Of a stretch of 64,000 nt of DNA, positions 34,722 through 42,824 are shown one piece after another. The stretch comes from UBA1672 sp050633645. Its GTDB lineage: Bacteria > Pseudomonadota > Alphaproteobacteria > Micavibrionales > Micavibrionaceae. The notes under the pieces are model-generated. The model had not been told where the DNA came from. It searched no databases and saw only the letters and a program-made list of their open reading frames with translations. How positions within the stretch are numbered: the stretch's first letter is position 1; each line of letters opens with the position of its first letter. Where the stretch lies: contig JBOEGX010000002.1 of the NCBI GenBank assembly GCA_050633645.1, forward strand, positions 248,001-312,000, given 5' to 3'. The translations under genes were made by a program, and so were the position numbers.

Positions 34722-35516
34722 ATGAACATCACGCCATCACTCACGGGAAAAACCGCCCTTATCACTGGCTCGACGAGCGGTATCGGCCTTGCCATCGCAA
34801 AGGGGCTGGCGGGTGCGGGCGCGAATATCGTCATGAACGGCTTCGGCGATTCTGATCAAATAGAGGCCACGCGCAAAGCAATCGAATCCCTCGGCGTCAC
34901 CGCCATCCATAGCGGCGCAGACATGACCAAACCCGACGAAATCGAATCCATGATCCGCGACGCAGAAGACAAATTTGGCGCGATTGACATCCTGATCAAT
35001 AATGCGGGCATTCAACATGTTTCCCCCGTGGAGGATTTCCCCCCCGAAAAATGGCAGGCCATCCTCGATATCAACCTATCCTCGGGCTTTCACACCACGC
35101 GCCACGCACTACCGAAAATGCGTGAAAAGGGATGGGGACGCATCATCAATATGTGCTCCGCCCATGGCCTTGTCGCCTCCCCCTTCAAAAGTGCCTATGT
35201 CGCGGCAAAGCATGGCATTTTGGGATTCACAAAAACTATCGCCCTAGAAACCGCGCAAGATAACATCACCTGCAACGCCATCTGCCCGGGCTATGTCTTC
35301 ACCCCACTGGTAGAGGGGCAAATCGCCGACACCGCAAAGGCGCGCGGCATAACAGAGGACGAGGTCATCAACAACGTCCTGCTCACCGCACAATGGACAA
35401 AGAAATTCGTCACAGTTGAACAAATCGCGGGCATCGCACTCTTCCTATGCTCCGACACCGCCGAAAACATCACAGGTACGGATTTAACAGTTGACGGTGG
35501 TTGGAGCGCGGCGTAA
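34722..35516 (+). CDS. bdhA: 3-hydroxybutyrate dehydrogenase (SDR family)
   Basis: A 264-residue short-chain dehydrogenase that interconverts 3-hydroxybutyrate and acetoacetate with NAD. The second ATG (MNITPSLTGKTALITG) is chosen because GGGAG precedes it; an ATG 24 nt earlier has no ribosome-binding site. Motifs: cofactor loop TGSTSGIGLAIA, LINNAGIQHVSPVEDFPPEK, catalytic Ser-Tyr-Lys in CSAHGLVASPFKSAYVAAKH, and the substrate-loop PGYVFTPLVEGQI. The C-terminal TGTDLTVDGGWSAA is typical. The gene is divergent from Rhs copy 2 and is followed by ndh. With the acetoacetyl-CoA synthetase at 40709 it completes 3-hydroxybutyrate use. Confidence 0.93.
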   Translation: MNITPSLTGKTALITGSTSGIGLAIAKGLAGAGANIVMNGFGDSDQIEATRKAIESLGVTAIHSGADMTKPDEIESMIRDAEDKFGAIDILINNAGIQHVSPVEDFPPEKWQAILDINLSSGFHTTRHALPKMREKGWGRIINMCSAHGLVASPFKSAYVAAKHGILGFTKTIALETAQDNITCNAICPGYVFTPLVEGQIADTAKARGITEDEVINNVLLTAQWTKKFVTVEQIAGIALFLCSDTAENITGTDLTVDGGWSAA

Positions 35517-35566
35517 AGATCGAATGATAAATCCATAACATCTCATAATGTAAAAAGAGAGCAATT

Positions 35567-36880
35567 ATGACGGAAACTGCACACAAAAAACGTCCCAAAG
35601 TCCTCATCATCGGCGCAGGATTCGGCGGATTACAAGCTGCGAAATCTTTGGCTGGCAAAGACGTTGACGTGATGCTCGTCGATAAACGCAACCACCATTT
35701 ATTCCAACCGCTGCTTTATCAAGTCGCCACCGCCGCCCTCACCGCCGCAGAAATCGCCATGCCCATCCGCCAAATAATGCGAAAAGCCGACAATGTCGCC
35801 GTTTACATGAATGAAATATCATCAATAGACAAAATCAAGAAAGTCGCGACAACGGTTTATGGCCGTAAATTTCACTACGACTACCTCATCATCGCCACAG
35901 GCGCACAGCACAGCTATTTCGGCAATGACCAATGGCAACAATTCGCCCCTGGCTTAAAATGTATCGAAGACGCGCGCGAAATTCGCCAACGTATCCTCAC
36001 CGCATTTGAAAAGGCCGAAATGGCCGAAACCGAAGAAGACCGCCTAGCCTACCTAAACTTCGTCATCGTCGGCGCAGGGCCAACAGGTGTAGAGTTAGCC
36101 GGCGCGATTGCCGAGCTTTCCCGCCAAACACTAAGCGGTGATTTCCACCATATCACCCCCGAATCCGCACGTATCGTCCTTATTGACGCCGCGCCGCGCG
36201 TCCTGATGGCCTTTGATGAAGAGCTCTCCAACAAAGCCGTCACACAACTAGAATCCCTCGGCGTCGAAATCAAACTCAATGCCATGGTAAAGGATATGGA
36301 AGTCGGCTTCGTCAAATTCGGTGAAGAAACGCTCTCTGCACGTACAATCATCTGGGCAGCAGGCGTACAGGCCTCACCCGCCGCAAAATGGTTGGATGCC
36401 GAATGCGATCGCACAGGCCGCGTCATGGTGGACGACCACCTCAACCTCCCCAGCCACCCCGAAATCTATATTATCGGCGACACCGCATGCTATACACCCA
36501 AAGGCCAAGAACGCCCTCTCCCAGGCATTGCCCCCGTTGCCAAACAAATGGGCAAATACATCGCCACCGACCTCCTCACTCAAATCGAAGGCAAGCCCCG
36601 CAAAAAATTCAAATATACAGATTACGGATCAATGGCAACAATCGGACGCAACCGCGCCATTGGTGATTTAAATGGTATCAAGGTCAGCGGTTTTTTCGGG
36701 TGGCTTATGTGGTGCGTCATGCATGTATACTTCCTCATCGGCTTTCGAAATCGCTTCATCGTCAGTATGCGCTGGCTTCTATCCTATATTACCCGCCAAC
36801 GCGGCGTACGACTAATTATTGGCGGTGGAAAAATATCCGATCTACCGCATAAATCCCCAGATCAAGATTTCAAGGTATAA
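35567..36880 (+). CDS. ndh: Type II NADH:quinone dehydrogenase
   Basis: A 437-residue flavoprotein that passes electrons from NADH to ubiquinone without pumping protons. FAD site: VLIIGAGFGGLQAAKSLAGK; NAD site: FVIVGAGPTGVELAGAIAEL; the C-terminal FAD segment YIIGDTACYTPKGQERPLPG with IAPVAKQMGKYIA; and an amphipathic or membrane-associating tail (GWLMWCVMHVYFLIGFRNRF). GAGAG lies upstream. It is followed 2 nt later by the glutathione reductase gene, suggesting co-transcription with a redox theme. Confidence 0.94.
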   Translation: MTETAHKKRPKVLIIGAGFGGLQAAKSLAGKDVDVMLVDKRNHHLFQPLLYQVATAALTAAEIAMPIRQIMRKADNVAVYMNEISSIDKIKKVATTVYGRKFHYDYLIIATGAQHSYFGNDQWQQFAPGLKCIEDAREIRQRILTAFEKAEMAETEEDRLAYLNFVIVGAGPTGVELAGAIAELSRQTLSGDFHHITPESARIVLIDAAPRVLMAFDEELSNKAVTQLESLGVEIKLNAMVKDMEVGFVKFGEETLSARTIIWAAGVQASPAAKWLDAECDRTGRVMVDDHLNLPSHPEIYIIGDTACYTPKGQERPLPGIAPVAKQMGKYIATDLLTQIEGKPRKKFKYTDYGSMATIGRNRAIGDLNGIKVSGFFGWLMWCVMHVYFLIGFRNRFIVSMRWLLSYITRQRGVRLIIGGGKISDLPHKSPDQDFKV

Positions 36881-36882
36881 AA

Positions 36883-38247
36883 ATGAACACATATGACATA
36901 GATTTATTTATAATTGGTGCAGGTTCTGGCGGTGTACGTGCCGCTCGCATCGCGGCGGGATACGGCAAAAAAGTCGCCATGGCGGAAAAACAATTCTATG
37001 GCGGCACATGCGTTAATGTTGGCTGTGTTCCCAAAAAACTTATGACCTATGTCGCAGGATACGCAAGCGCTATGAACGATGCAAAAGGTTACGGATGGAA
37101 TATCGACGAACGCACTCTTGATTGGAAAACCTTCATCTCCCGCAAAAATGATGAAATCACCCGCCTCAACGGCATCTACGAAAACATGCTTAAAAATGCA
37201 GGCGTACAAATCCATTGGGGCGCCGCCAAAATAGAAGACGCGAACACTGTACGTGTCGGCGAACATACAATCACTGCCGAACGCATCCTCATCGCCACGG
37301 GCGGCTCGGTATTCGTCCCCGATATTGAAGGTGCGAAAGAACACGGCATAACCTCGGATGATATATTCTATCTCGATGAAATGCCAAAACGCCTTGTCGT
37401 GGCGGGTGTCGGGTATATCGGCCTTGAATTCGCTGGAATTTTCAACCAACTCGGCTCAAAAATCGATGTCATTTACCGCCGCGATAATATCCTGAATGAA
37501 GGCTTTGACGAAGACATTCGCCCCTTCCTCGAAGGTGAAATGGTTAAAAAAGGCATTAACTTCCACCCCAAAACAAACATCAAAAAAGTTGAAAAAACCA
37601 GCGAAGGTGTGCGCGTACACCTTGATGACAATACACATATCGATGCCGACCAAGTCCTGTTCGCCACAGGCCGCAAACCTAATATAGATGGGTTAGGCTT
37701 AGAAAATCTCCGCATTGAAACCGCCAAAAACGGCGCAATTAAAGTCAATAAAGACGAACAAACCAATATACCGTCCATCTACGCCGTTGGGGATGTCACT
37801 GACCGCATCGCCCTAACACCCGTGGCTCTGGCAGAAGGACACGCCCTCGTTGATCGCTTATATGGTGATAAAATCCGCCATATCTCATACGAAAACATCC
37901 CAAGCGCCGTGTTTTCAAACCCTAATGTAGCCCAAGTCGGCCTTACCGAGGCCCAAGCCCGCGAAAAATTCACTGGTGATATCGATATCTATAAAAGCGA
38001 ATTCCGCGCCATGAAGATGATTCTAGCGGGCAGCGAAGAACGTACACTGATGAAATTAATCGTACATCGCTCCACCGATAAAATCCTCGGCCTTCATATG
38101 GTTGGCGCGGATGCTGGTGAAATCGTTCAGGGATTCGCCGCCGCCATCATCGCAGGCGCAACCAAATCCGATTTCGACCACACCATCGGCATCCACCCAA
38201 CCAGCGCCGAAGAATTCGTAACAATGCGTACGCCCGTAAAAACTTGA
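36883..38247 (+). CDS. gor: Glutathione-disulfide reductase
   Basis: A 454-residue pyridine nucleotide-disulfide oxidoreductase that reduces glutathione disulfide with NADPH. FAD site: LFIIGAGSGGVRAARIAAGY; redox-active disulfide: GGTCVNVGCVPKKLM; NADP site: VVAGVGYIGLEFAGIFNQLG with a following basic pair (YRRDN) consistent with NADPH; C-terminal active-site base in HTIGIHPTSAEEFVTMRTP. The sequence GGTCVNVGCVPKK and the HPT-S-AEE ending distinguish it from lipoamide dehydrogenase. Two nt separate it from ndh, whose 3' end would supply the ribosome-binding site. Confidence 0.95.
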   Translation: MNTYDIDLFIIGAGSGGVRAARIAAGYGKKVAMAEKQFYGGTCVNVGCVPKKLMTYVAGYASAMNDAKGYGWNIDERTLDWKTFISRKNDEITRLNGIYENMLKNAGVQIHWGAAKIEDANTVRVGEHTITAERILIATGGSVFVPDIEGAKEHGITSDDIFYLDEMPKRLVVAGVGYIGLEFAGIFNQLGSKIDVIYRRDNILNEGFDEDIRPFLEGEMVKKGINFHPKTNIKKVEKTSEGVRVHLDDNTHIDADQVLFATGRKPNIDGLGLENLRIETAKNGAIKVNKDEQTNIPSIYAVGDVTDRIALTPVALAEGHALVDRLYGDKIRHISYENIPSAVFSNPNVAQVGLTEAQAREKFTGDIDIYKSEFRAMKMILAGSEERTLMKLIVHRSTDKILGLHMVGADAGEIVQGFAAAIIAGATKSDFDHTIGIHPTSAEEFVTMRTPVKT

Positions 38248-38300
38248 CATAACAGCGTAAAGCTACTATTAATAAACCAAACAAATAAGAAGGAATAACT

Positions 38301-38537
38301 ATGGCACGGTTATTAAGAGCAGGTCACGGAAAACCACCCCGTGGTGGAGATATAAAAAATTTAACGAAACACGAAGCGCTACAACTTGCAAAAGCGAGAC
38401 TCGAATCACATGAAAATAAAGATGGAATCGCTACATTAGAATTTAGGGGAGAAACAAGATACGTTTTGCACAGCGAGTCAAATCCAGAAAAAGCAGATCA
38501 TAAAACAGAAATAAATTCAGAACACCCCGAACCTTAA
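38301..38537 (+). CDS. Small unknown basic protein
   Basis: A 78-residue protein with a good AAGGA ribosome-binding site 6 nt before the ATG. The first half is basic and Gly-rich (MARLLRAGHGKPPRGGDIKN), the middle helical (TKHEALQLAKARLESHENKD), then a short beta-like stretch (GIATLEFRGETRYVL) and a polar tail. There is no membrane segment or cysteine. I do not recognise it. It follows gor by 53 nt on the same strand. Confidence 0.65.
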   Translation: MARLLRAGHGKPPRGGDIKNLTKHEALQLAKARLESHENKDGIATLEFRGETRYVLHSESNPEKADHKTEINSEHPEP

Positions 38538-38564
38538 TTTAAAAAAACATCAACGACCAAAGGT

Positions 38565-39125
38565 CTAATCCTCAATATTACCCTTGGTAAATTTGGGACG
38601 TTTACGAACTTTACGCCGCTGCACACGCTTTTCTTTAATGTCTTCAATCATTGGGCCGCCCGCACTCACGGGGCGCTCCGCAAACTTGCCCATGGATATC
38701 ATACGATCATACATAACAATCGCCGCCGCAACCCCGACATTCACACAAAATTTCATGGGAATCTTAACGACATGGTCGCATTGTGCGACAATATCTGGCG
38801 ATAGCATTCCCATTTCCGAACCAAAGATATAGCACGCACGGCGCGGATGGCGAAAGCTCGGCAACTCCACCGACTCATCCGTAAGCTCTACCCCAACCAA
38901 AACGCAATCATCCGGCAACCGCATTTCATCCGTTCTATCATATTGATAATAAGGCAAATTCTTAAACGCATCCGATGTATCACTCACCCGTAATGCATTG
39001 ATATTTACATCAGGTTGGATAGCAAAGAAAAAACTCGCGCCGAATGTATGCGCCGTCCGAACAATCGTGCCGACATTCTGTTCCTTACTAATCCCTTCAA
39101 CCCCGATGCCGAAATATCCGCGCAA
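38565..39125 (-). CDS. TrmH/SpoU-family RNA 2'-O-methyltransferase
   Basis: A 186-residue SPOUT-knot methyltransferase. Motif 1: KEQNVGTIVRTAHTFGAS; motif 2: ACYIFGSEMGMLSPDIV; motif 3: VVKIPMKFCVNVGVAAAIVM, where the usual S-L-N-V is replaced by C-V-N-V. No N-terminal RNA-binding extension precedes the catalytic domain, and the C-terminus adds a basic tail (KEKRVQRRKVRKRPKFTKGN) that may bind RNA. The target, tRNA or rRNA, cannot be inferred. It lies 11 nt after the aminotransferase gene on the same strand. Confidence 0.9.
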   Translation of the reverse strand: MRGYFGIGVEGISKEQNVGTIVRTAHTFGASFFFAIQPDVNINALRVSDTSDAFKNLPYYQYDRTDEMRLPDDCVLVGVELTDESVELPSFRHPRRACYIFGSEMGMLSPDIVAQCDHVVKIPMKFCVNVGVAAAIVMYDRMISMGKFAERPVSAGGPMIEDIKEKRVQRRKVRKRPKFTKGNIED

Positions 39126-39136
39126 TACACTTCTCC

Positions 39137-40363
39137 TTATTCCTTACAAATCACTTTTTCAATACGGTCTAACGCCTCGGTAAGACGCGCCTCTGAAACC
39201 GCAAAACAAAGACGGATATACCCTTTCGATGATTGACCAAACGCCGAACCGGGCGAGAGTAAAACGCCAACCTCATCAATCAAACGCTTGGTCAGGGCGA
39301 TACAATCATCCTCACCATCCACCTTGAAAAAAGCATAAAACGTACTGGCGGGGTATGCAAGGTGTACGCATCCCATTTTTGCAAATCGCTCAACCACCAA
39401 ATCACGGTTTCCGCGCCATAAATCAATCTGACTTTTCAAAAAATCTTCACCCTGCTTCAAGGCGGCAATCGCACCATATTGCGTAAAAGTCGGCGGGCAA
39501 AGCTTATTATAAAGCGCCACATCACGGATTTTATCCTCGGCAATTTTCGGGCCAACAATCCACCCTAAACGCCAGCCCGTCATGGCCCAGCTTTTGGAAA
39601 AGCTATTCACCACCAACAATAAATCATCATCCCGCGCAACATCCAAAAAGCTCGGAGCGCGTACAGAATCATAAACAAGACGGCCATAAACCTCATCAGA
39701 CAAAACCCAAATTCCGCGCTCCCGTGCAAAATCCAGAACGGCACGAAGCTCATCCTCCGTGGCTGTCCACCCCGTCGGATTTGACGGCGTGACCATCAAA
39801 ATAACCTTTGTATTTTCATTCACTGCCGCGAATAATTTATCCAAATCCAACTGCCATTGATCATCAATATAATTGAGTGATACTTGCTTTGTGCTGGCCT
39901 GCGTCAATTCAATCGCGCCCAATAAGTTCTTCCAAATTGGCGTAACCGCCACAACTTCATCGCCCTTATCAACCAATGCCGCCAAGGATAAATGCATCGC
40001 CGTAGACCCCGAAGACGTTACAAAAACGCGCTCCATCGGAATATCAAGCTTATATATACGGCTATAATAATCAGAAAGCGTTTGACGCAAAGTGTTACTG
40101 CCGAGAACCGGCCCATAAAATGTCTTTCCATTACGAAGCGCATCCATCACCGCCTCACAAATAAAATCAGGCGTCGGCGAATCGCCTTCCCCCTGCCCAA
40201 GCGTAATCATATCCTGCTTGCCCTCGGCATAGCGCATCATCTCCGCCCCTGGATTGGCGGTAAGCGCATGAAGCACAGGGCGGAATTTGCGCTCTGTATG
40301 TTCAAGGGAATCTATATGCTTTTGTTTCATCTCTACGACTATATTATTTGTTTCAGGTTTCAT
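39137..40363 (-). CDS. Class I PLP-dependent aminotransferase
   Basis: A 408-residue aminotransferase with the Schiff-base lysine in NSFSKSWAMTGWRLGW, the NP motif in VTPSNPTGWTATEDE, LSDEVYGRLVYDS, and the C-terminal carboxylate-binding Arg in GYIRLCFAVSEARL. It reads like the aspartate/tyrosine/aromatic group (subgroup 1-gamma) common in alphaproteobacteria; substrate is unassigned. The first ATG is used, but an ATG at codon 12 (MKQKHIDSLEHTERKFRPVL) is nearly as likely. A parS site lies 66 nt upstream of the start. Confidence 0.92.
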   Translation of the reverse strand: MKPETNNIVVEMKQKHIDSLEHTERKFRPVLHALTANPGAEMMRYAEGKQDMITLGQGEGDSPTPDFICEAVMDALRNGKTFYGPVLGSNTLRQTLSDYYSRIYKLDIPMERVFVTSSGSTAMHLSLAALVDKGDEVVAVTPIWKNLLGAIELTQASTKQVSLNYIDDQWQLDLDKLFAAVNENTKVILMVTPSNPTGWTATEDELRAVLDFARERGIWVLSDEVYGRLVYDSVRAPSFLDVARDDDLLLVVNSFSKSWAMTGWRLGWIVGPKIAEDKIRDVALYNKLCPPTFTQYGAIAALKQGEDFLKSQIDLWRGNRDLVVERFAKMGCVHLAYPASTFYAFFKVDGEDDCIALTKRLIDEVGVLLSPGSAFGQSSKGYIRLCFAVSEARLTEALDRIEKVICKE

Positions 40364-40428
40364 TGTTTTAATGCTCTAAACGTTATAAGGACAAGGGAAA
40401 ATTGATAACAACACAAATGTTCACGATA

Positions 40429-40444
40429 TGTTTCACGTGAAACA
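40429..40444. promoter_or_regulatory. parS: parS, ParB/Spo0J centromere-like site
   Basis: The 16-bp perfect palindrome TGTTTCACGTGAAACA equals the consensus chromosomal parS, the CTP-gated ParB loading site used for segregation. An outer, imperfect repeat (ATGTTC at 40418 and GAACAT at 40450) extends the symmetry. parS sites cluster near oriC in most bacteria; parA and parB themselves are not in the window. Confidence 0.9.
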
Positions 40445-40526
40445 TTATGGAACATCACATTACTTCACTCGTCTTGGGATTTAAGGAATTTTATATCAAG
40501 GTGCGCGGCTTTTGCGCTATGGGCAA

Positions 40527-40667
40527 CTATCTGCGGGACGTACCCGCCGCGTTTACTGCAACGGCTGCTTTTTCTTCAATCATTTTTTGACGCAATGTTA
40601 CAGCCACACTCACCATAGTGGCAAGAGCTGCTGAAATCGTTGCAATGTCAAAAACAAAATTATTCAT
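40527..40667 (-). CDS. Possible small protein of 46 residues
   Basis: An ATG-started frame beginning MNNFVFDIATISAALATMVS, with a hydrophobic first half and a charged second half (LRQKMIEEKAAVAV). It is downstream of the acetoacetyl-CoA synthetase gene by 41 nt. There is no ribosome-binding site, so expression is doubtful. A short amphipathic or membrane protein is possible. Confidence 0.35.
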   Translation of the reverse strand: MNNFVFDIATISAALATMVSVAVTLRQKMIEEKAAVAVNAAGTSRR

Positions 40668-40708
40668 ACATTAATCAGAACACAAACAATGCCCCAAGAG
40701 CAAGGAAA

Positions 40709-42664
40709 TTATGATTTTAATTCTTCCAGATCCTTGTAAAGATCCAAAGCCTCAGGATTTGCGAGCGCCTCAACATTTTTAATCACACGCCCCATAATCA
40801 CATCACGCACCGCAATTTCTGTAATCTTCCCACTTTTTGTACGCGGAATATCCGCCACAGCAATTACCTTCGCAGGCACATGACGCGGCGAAGCCCCTTT
40901 ACGGATCTGAGTTTTAATCTCTTTAACCAAGTTATCATCAAGCGCCCATCCAGATTTAAGGATAACAAACAAAATAACGCGCACATCATCATCAAAATCC
41001 TGTCCCACCGCGACGCAATCCTTAACCGCATCAATTTTCTCAACCTGACGGTAAATCTCTGCCGTACCAATACGTACACCACCCGGATTGAGCGTTGCAT
41101 CACTGCGCCCATGAATAATCAAGCCGCGATGCGGTGTTTCCTCTACCCAATCACCATGATGCCAAACATTATCATAAGTCTCAAAATACGCCTTGTGATA
41201 GCGCGTATCCCCATCATCCTTCCAAAAGGACACAGGCATAGAGGGAAACGCCTGAACACAGACAAGCTCACCCGCCGAACCAATTACGCGCGCACCCTTC
41301 TCATCAAAAATCTGAACATCTGTGCCAAGAGCAGGCCCCTGAATTTCACCGCGATAAACGGGGGATACAGGATTTCCAATACCAAAAGATGCGGATATAA
41401 TATCCGTCCCACCATAAATAGAGGCCAAATGCACATCAGATTTAATCGAAGAATACACATAATCAAAGGACGCATGCACAAGCGGCGACCCCGTAGAGGT
41501 AATGGTTTTCAAGGCCGAAAGATCATGCGTATCTCTCACCGACATCCCCTCCTTTTTCATAGCCTCGATATATTTTGCCGATGTCCCAAATAACGTGCAA
41601 TCATGCGCAGTTGTATAATCCCACAACACATTTCCGTCGGGATAGAACGGCGATCCATCGAAAAGCAACAATGTAGCATTACACGACAACGCACTAATCA
41701 GCCAATTCCACATCATCCACCCACATGTGGTAAAATAAAACACTTTATCGTCAGGCTTCACATCACAATGAAGTTTATGCTCCTTCAGATGTTGCAACAA
41801 CGTGCCACCATGCCCGTGCACAATGCATTTCGGAACGCCTGTTGTACCACTGGAAAACATAATGAATAACGGGTGGTTAAATGCCACGCGAACAAATTCC
41901 AGCGGTGCATCGGCATATCCATCAATAAAATCATCCGCGGGCACAGTATCGCACAATGACGACACATCAACAGATGATCCCGCAAACGGCACAACGACAG
42001 TCTTTAACAAAGCTTTTAACTGCGGCTGTACGTCTTTGACGTTGTCCAAAACGTCAATCACCTTACCATTGTAATAATACCCATCCACCGTGACCAAAAC
42101 CTTAGGCTCAATCTGCCCAAATCGATCAATCACCCCCTGCGCCCCAAAATCAGGCGAAGCCGAAGACCATATCGCCCCCAAAGAAATCGCCGCCAAGGCC
42201 GCAATAATAGTTTCAGGCATATTAGGCATATATCCCGCGACACGATCCCCCTCAACCACACCAAGGTCACGCAACGCCTTTTGCCATTTTGCCACCTGCA
42301 CGCGCAGCTCATCACGAGAAAGACTACGCTCTGCTCCGCGCTCATCACGAAAGATCATTGCCGCCCCCGCGCCATCAAATTGCAAAAGGTTTTCGGCATA
42401 ATTTATTTTACCATCAGGGAAAAACTTTGAGCCAAACATTGGCCCACCATTACCATCAAAGATGCGCTCGCCTTTTTCACCAATAACGCCGCAATAATCC
42501 CAAACCGCGTCCCAAAATCCTTCCTTATCCTCGACCGACCAATCCCACAAAGATGGATAATCAGGAAAATCCCGACCCACGCGCCGCGCCGCATACCCTT
42601 TAAAATTATAAAGCTGACTAGCTTCTATTCTGTCCTGTGATGGTGTCCAAATCGGTGAGGCCAT
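40709..42664 (-). CDS. Acetoacetyl-CoA synthetase
   Basis: A 651-residue acyl-adenylate-forming enzyme (ANL superfamily) that activates acetoacetate to acetoacetyl-CoA with ATP. The N-terminus WTPSQDRIEASQLYNFKGYA and WDWSVEDKEGFWDAVWDYCG are typical of acetoacetyl-CoA synthetases. Adenylation motifs: MFSSGTTGVPKCIVHGHG, SIYGGTDIISASFGIGNP, RSDATLNPGGVRIGTAEIYR, and the catalytic Lys in RTKSGKITEIAVRDVI. AGAGAAA precedes the ATG. Together with 3-hydroxybutyrate dehydrogenase it permits growth on 3-hydroxybutyrate or turnover of polyhydroxybutyrate. Confidence 0.95.
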   Translation of the reverse strand: MASPIWTPSQDRIEASQLYNFKGYAARRVGRDFPDYPSLWDWSVEDKEGFWDAVWDYCGVIGEKGERIFDGNGGPMFGSKFFPDGKINYAENLLQFDGAGAAMIFRDERGAERSLSRDELRVQVAKWQKALRDLGVVEGDRVAGYMPNMPETIIAALAAISLGAIWSSASPDFGAQGVIDRFGQIEPKVLVTVDGYYYNGKVIDVLDNVKDVQPQLKALLKTVVVPFAGSSVDVSSLCDTVPADDFIDGYADAPLEFVRVAFNHPLFIMFSSGTTGVPKCIVHGHGGTLLQHLKEHKLHCDVKPDDKVFYFTTCGWMMWNWLISALSCNATLLLFDGSPFYPDGNVLWDYTTAHDCTLFGTSAKYIEAMKKEGMSVRDTHDLSALKTITSTGSPLVHASFDYVYSSIKSDVHLASIYGGTDIISASFGIGNPVSPVYRGEIQGPALGTDVQIFDEKGARVIGSAGELVCVQAFPSMPVSFWKDDGDTRYHKAYFETYDNVWHHGDWVEETPHRGLIIHGRSDATLNPGGVRIGTAEIYRQVEKIDAVKDCVAVGQDFDDDVRVILFVILKSGWALDDNLVKEIKTQIRKGASPRHVPAKVIAVADIPRTKSGKITEIAVRDVIMGRVIKNVEALANPEALDLYKDLEELKS

Positions 42665-42701
42665 AATATTTTCTCTAAGATATTTAAGTTAGTTAATTAT
42701 T

Positions 42702-42730
42702 CTTGTTCTGTAACGAATTGCAAGAACAAG
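42702..42730. promoter_or_regulatory. Inverted repeat between acetoacetyl-CoA synthetase and dsbD-like genes
   Basis: CTTGTTCT and AGAACAAG are perfect 8-bp arms with a 13-nt spacer, with partial symmetry extending outward (TTATT/AATAA). It lies in the divergent promoter region and looks like an operator. Confidence 0.4.
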
Positions 42731-42824
42731 CGAATAACTTTCATAACTGCATACAATTTTTATTTGTTTGTGGCGTTTTGTAAGCGTATGATTCGCTAGC
42801 TACGATAAAGTTTAAGGATTTATT

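Larger units (their letters stand above)
40364..40708. other. 345-nt intergenic region carrying parS and a possible tiny gene
   Basis: This gap holds the parS palindrome at 40429-40444 and a 46-codon frame at 40527-40667. The segment 40445-40526 shows no recognised feature. Confidence 0.6.

Noticed and set aside
40880..41593. A 237-codon plus-strand frame inside the acetoacetyl-CoA synthetase gene
   Set aside because: It mirrors conserved adenylation motifs; composition (Arg/Asn/Ile/Thr-rich) is that of a reverse-strand shadow.
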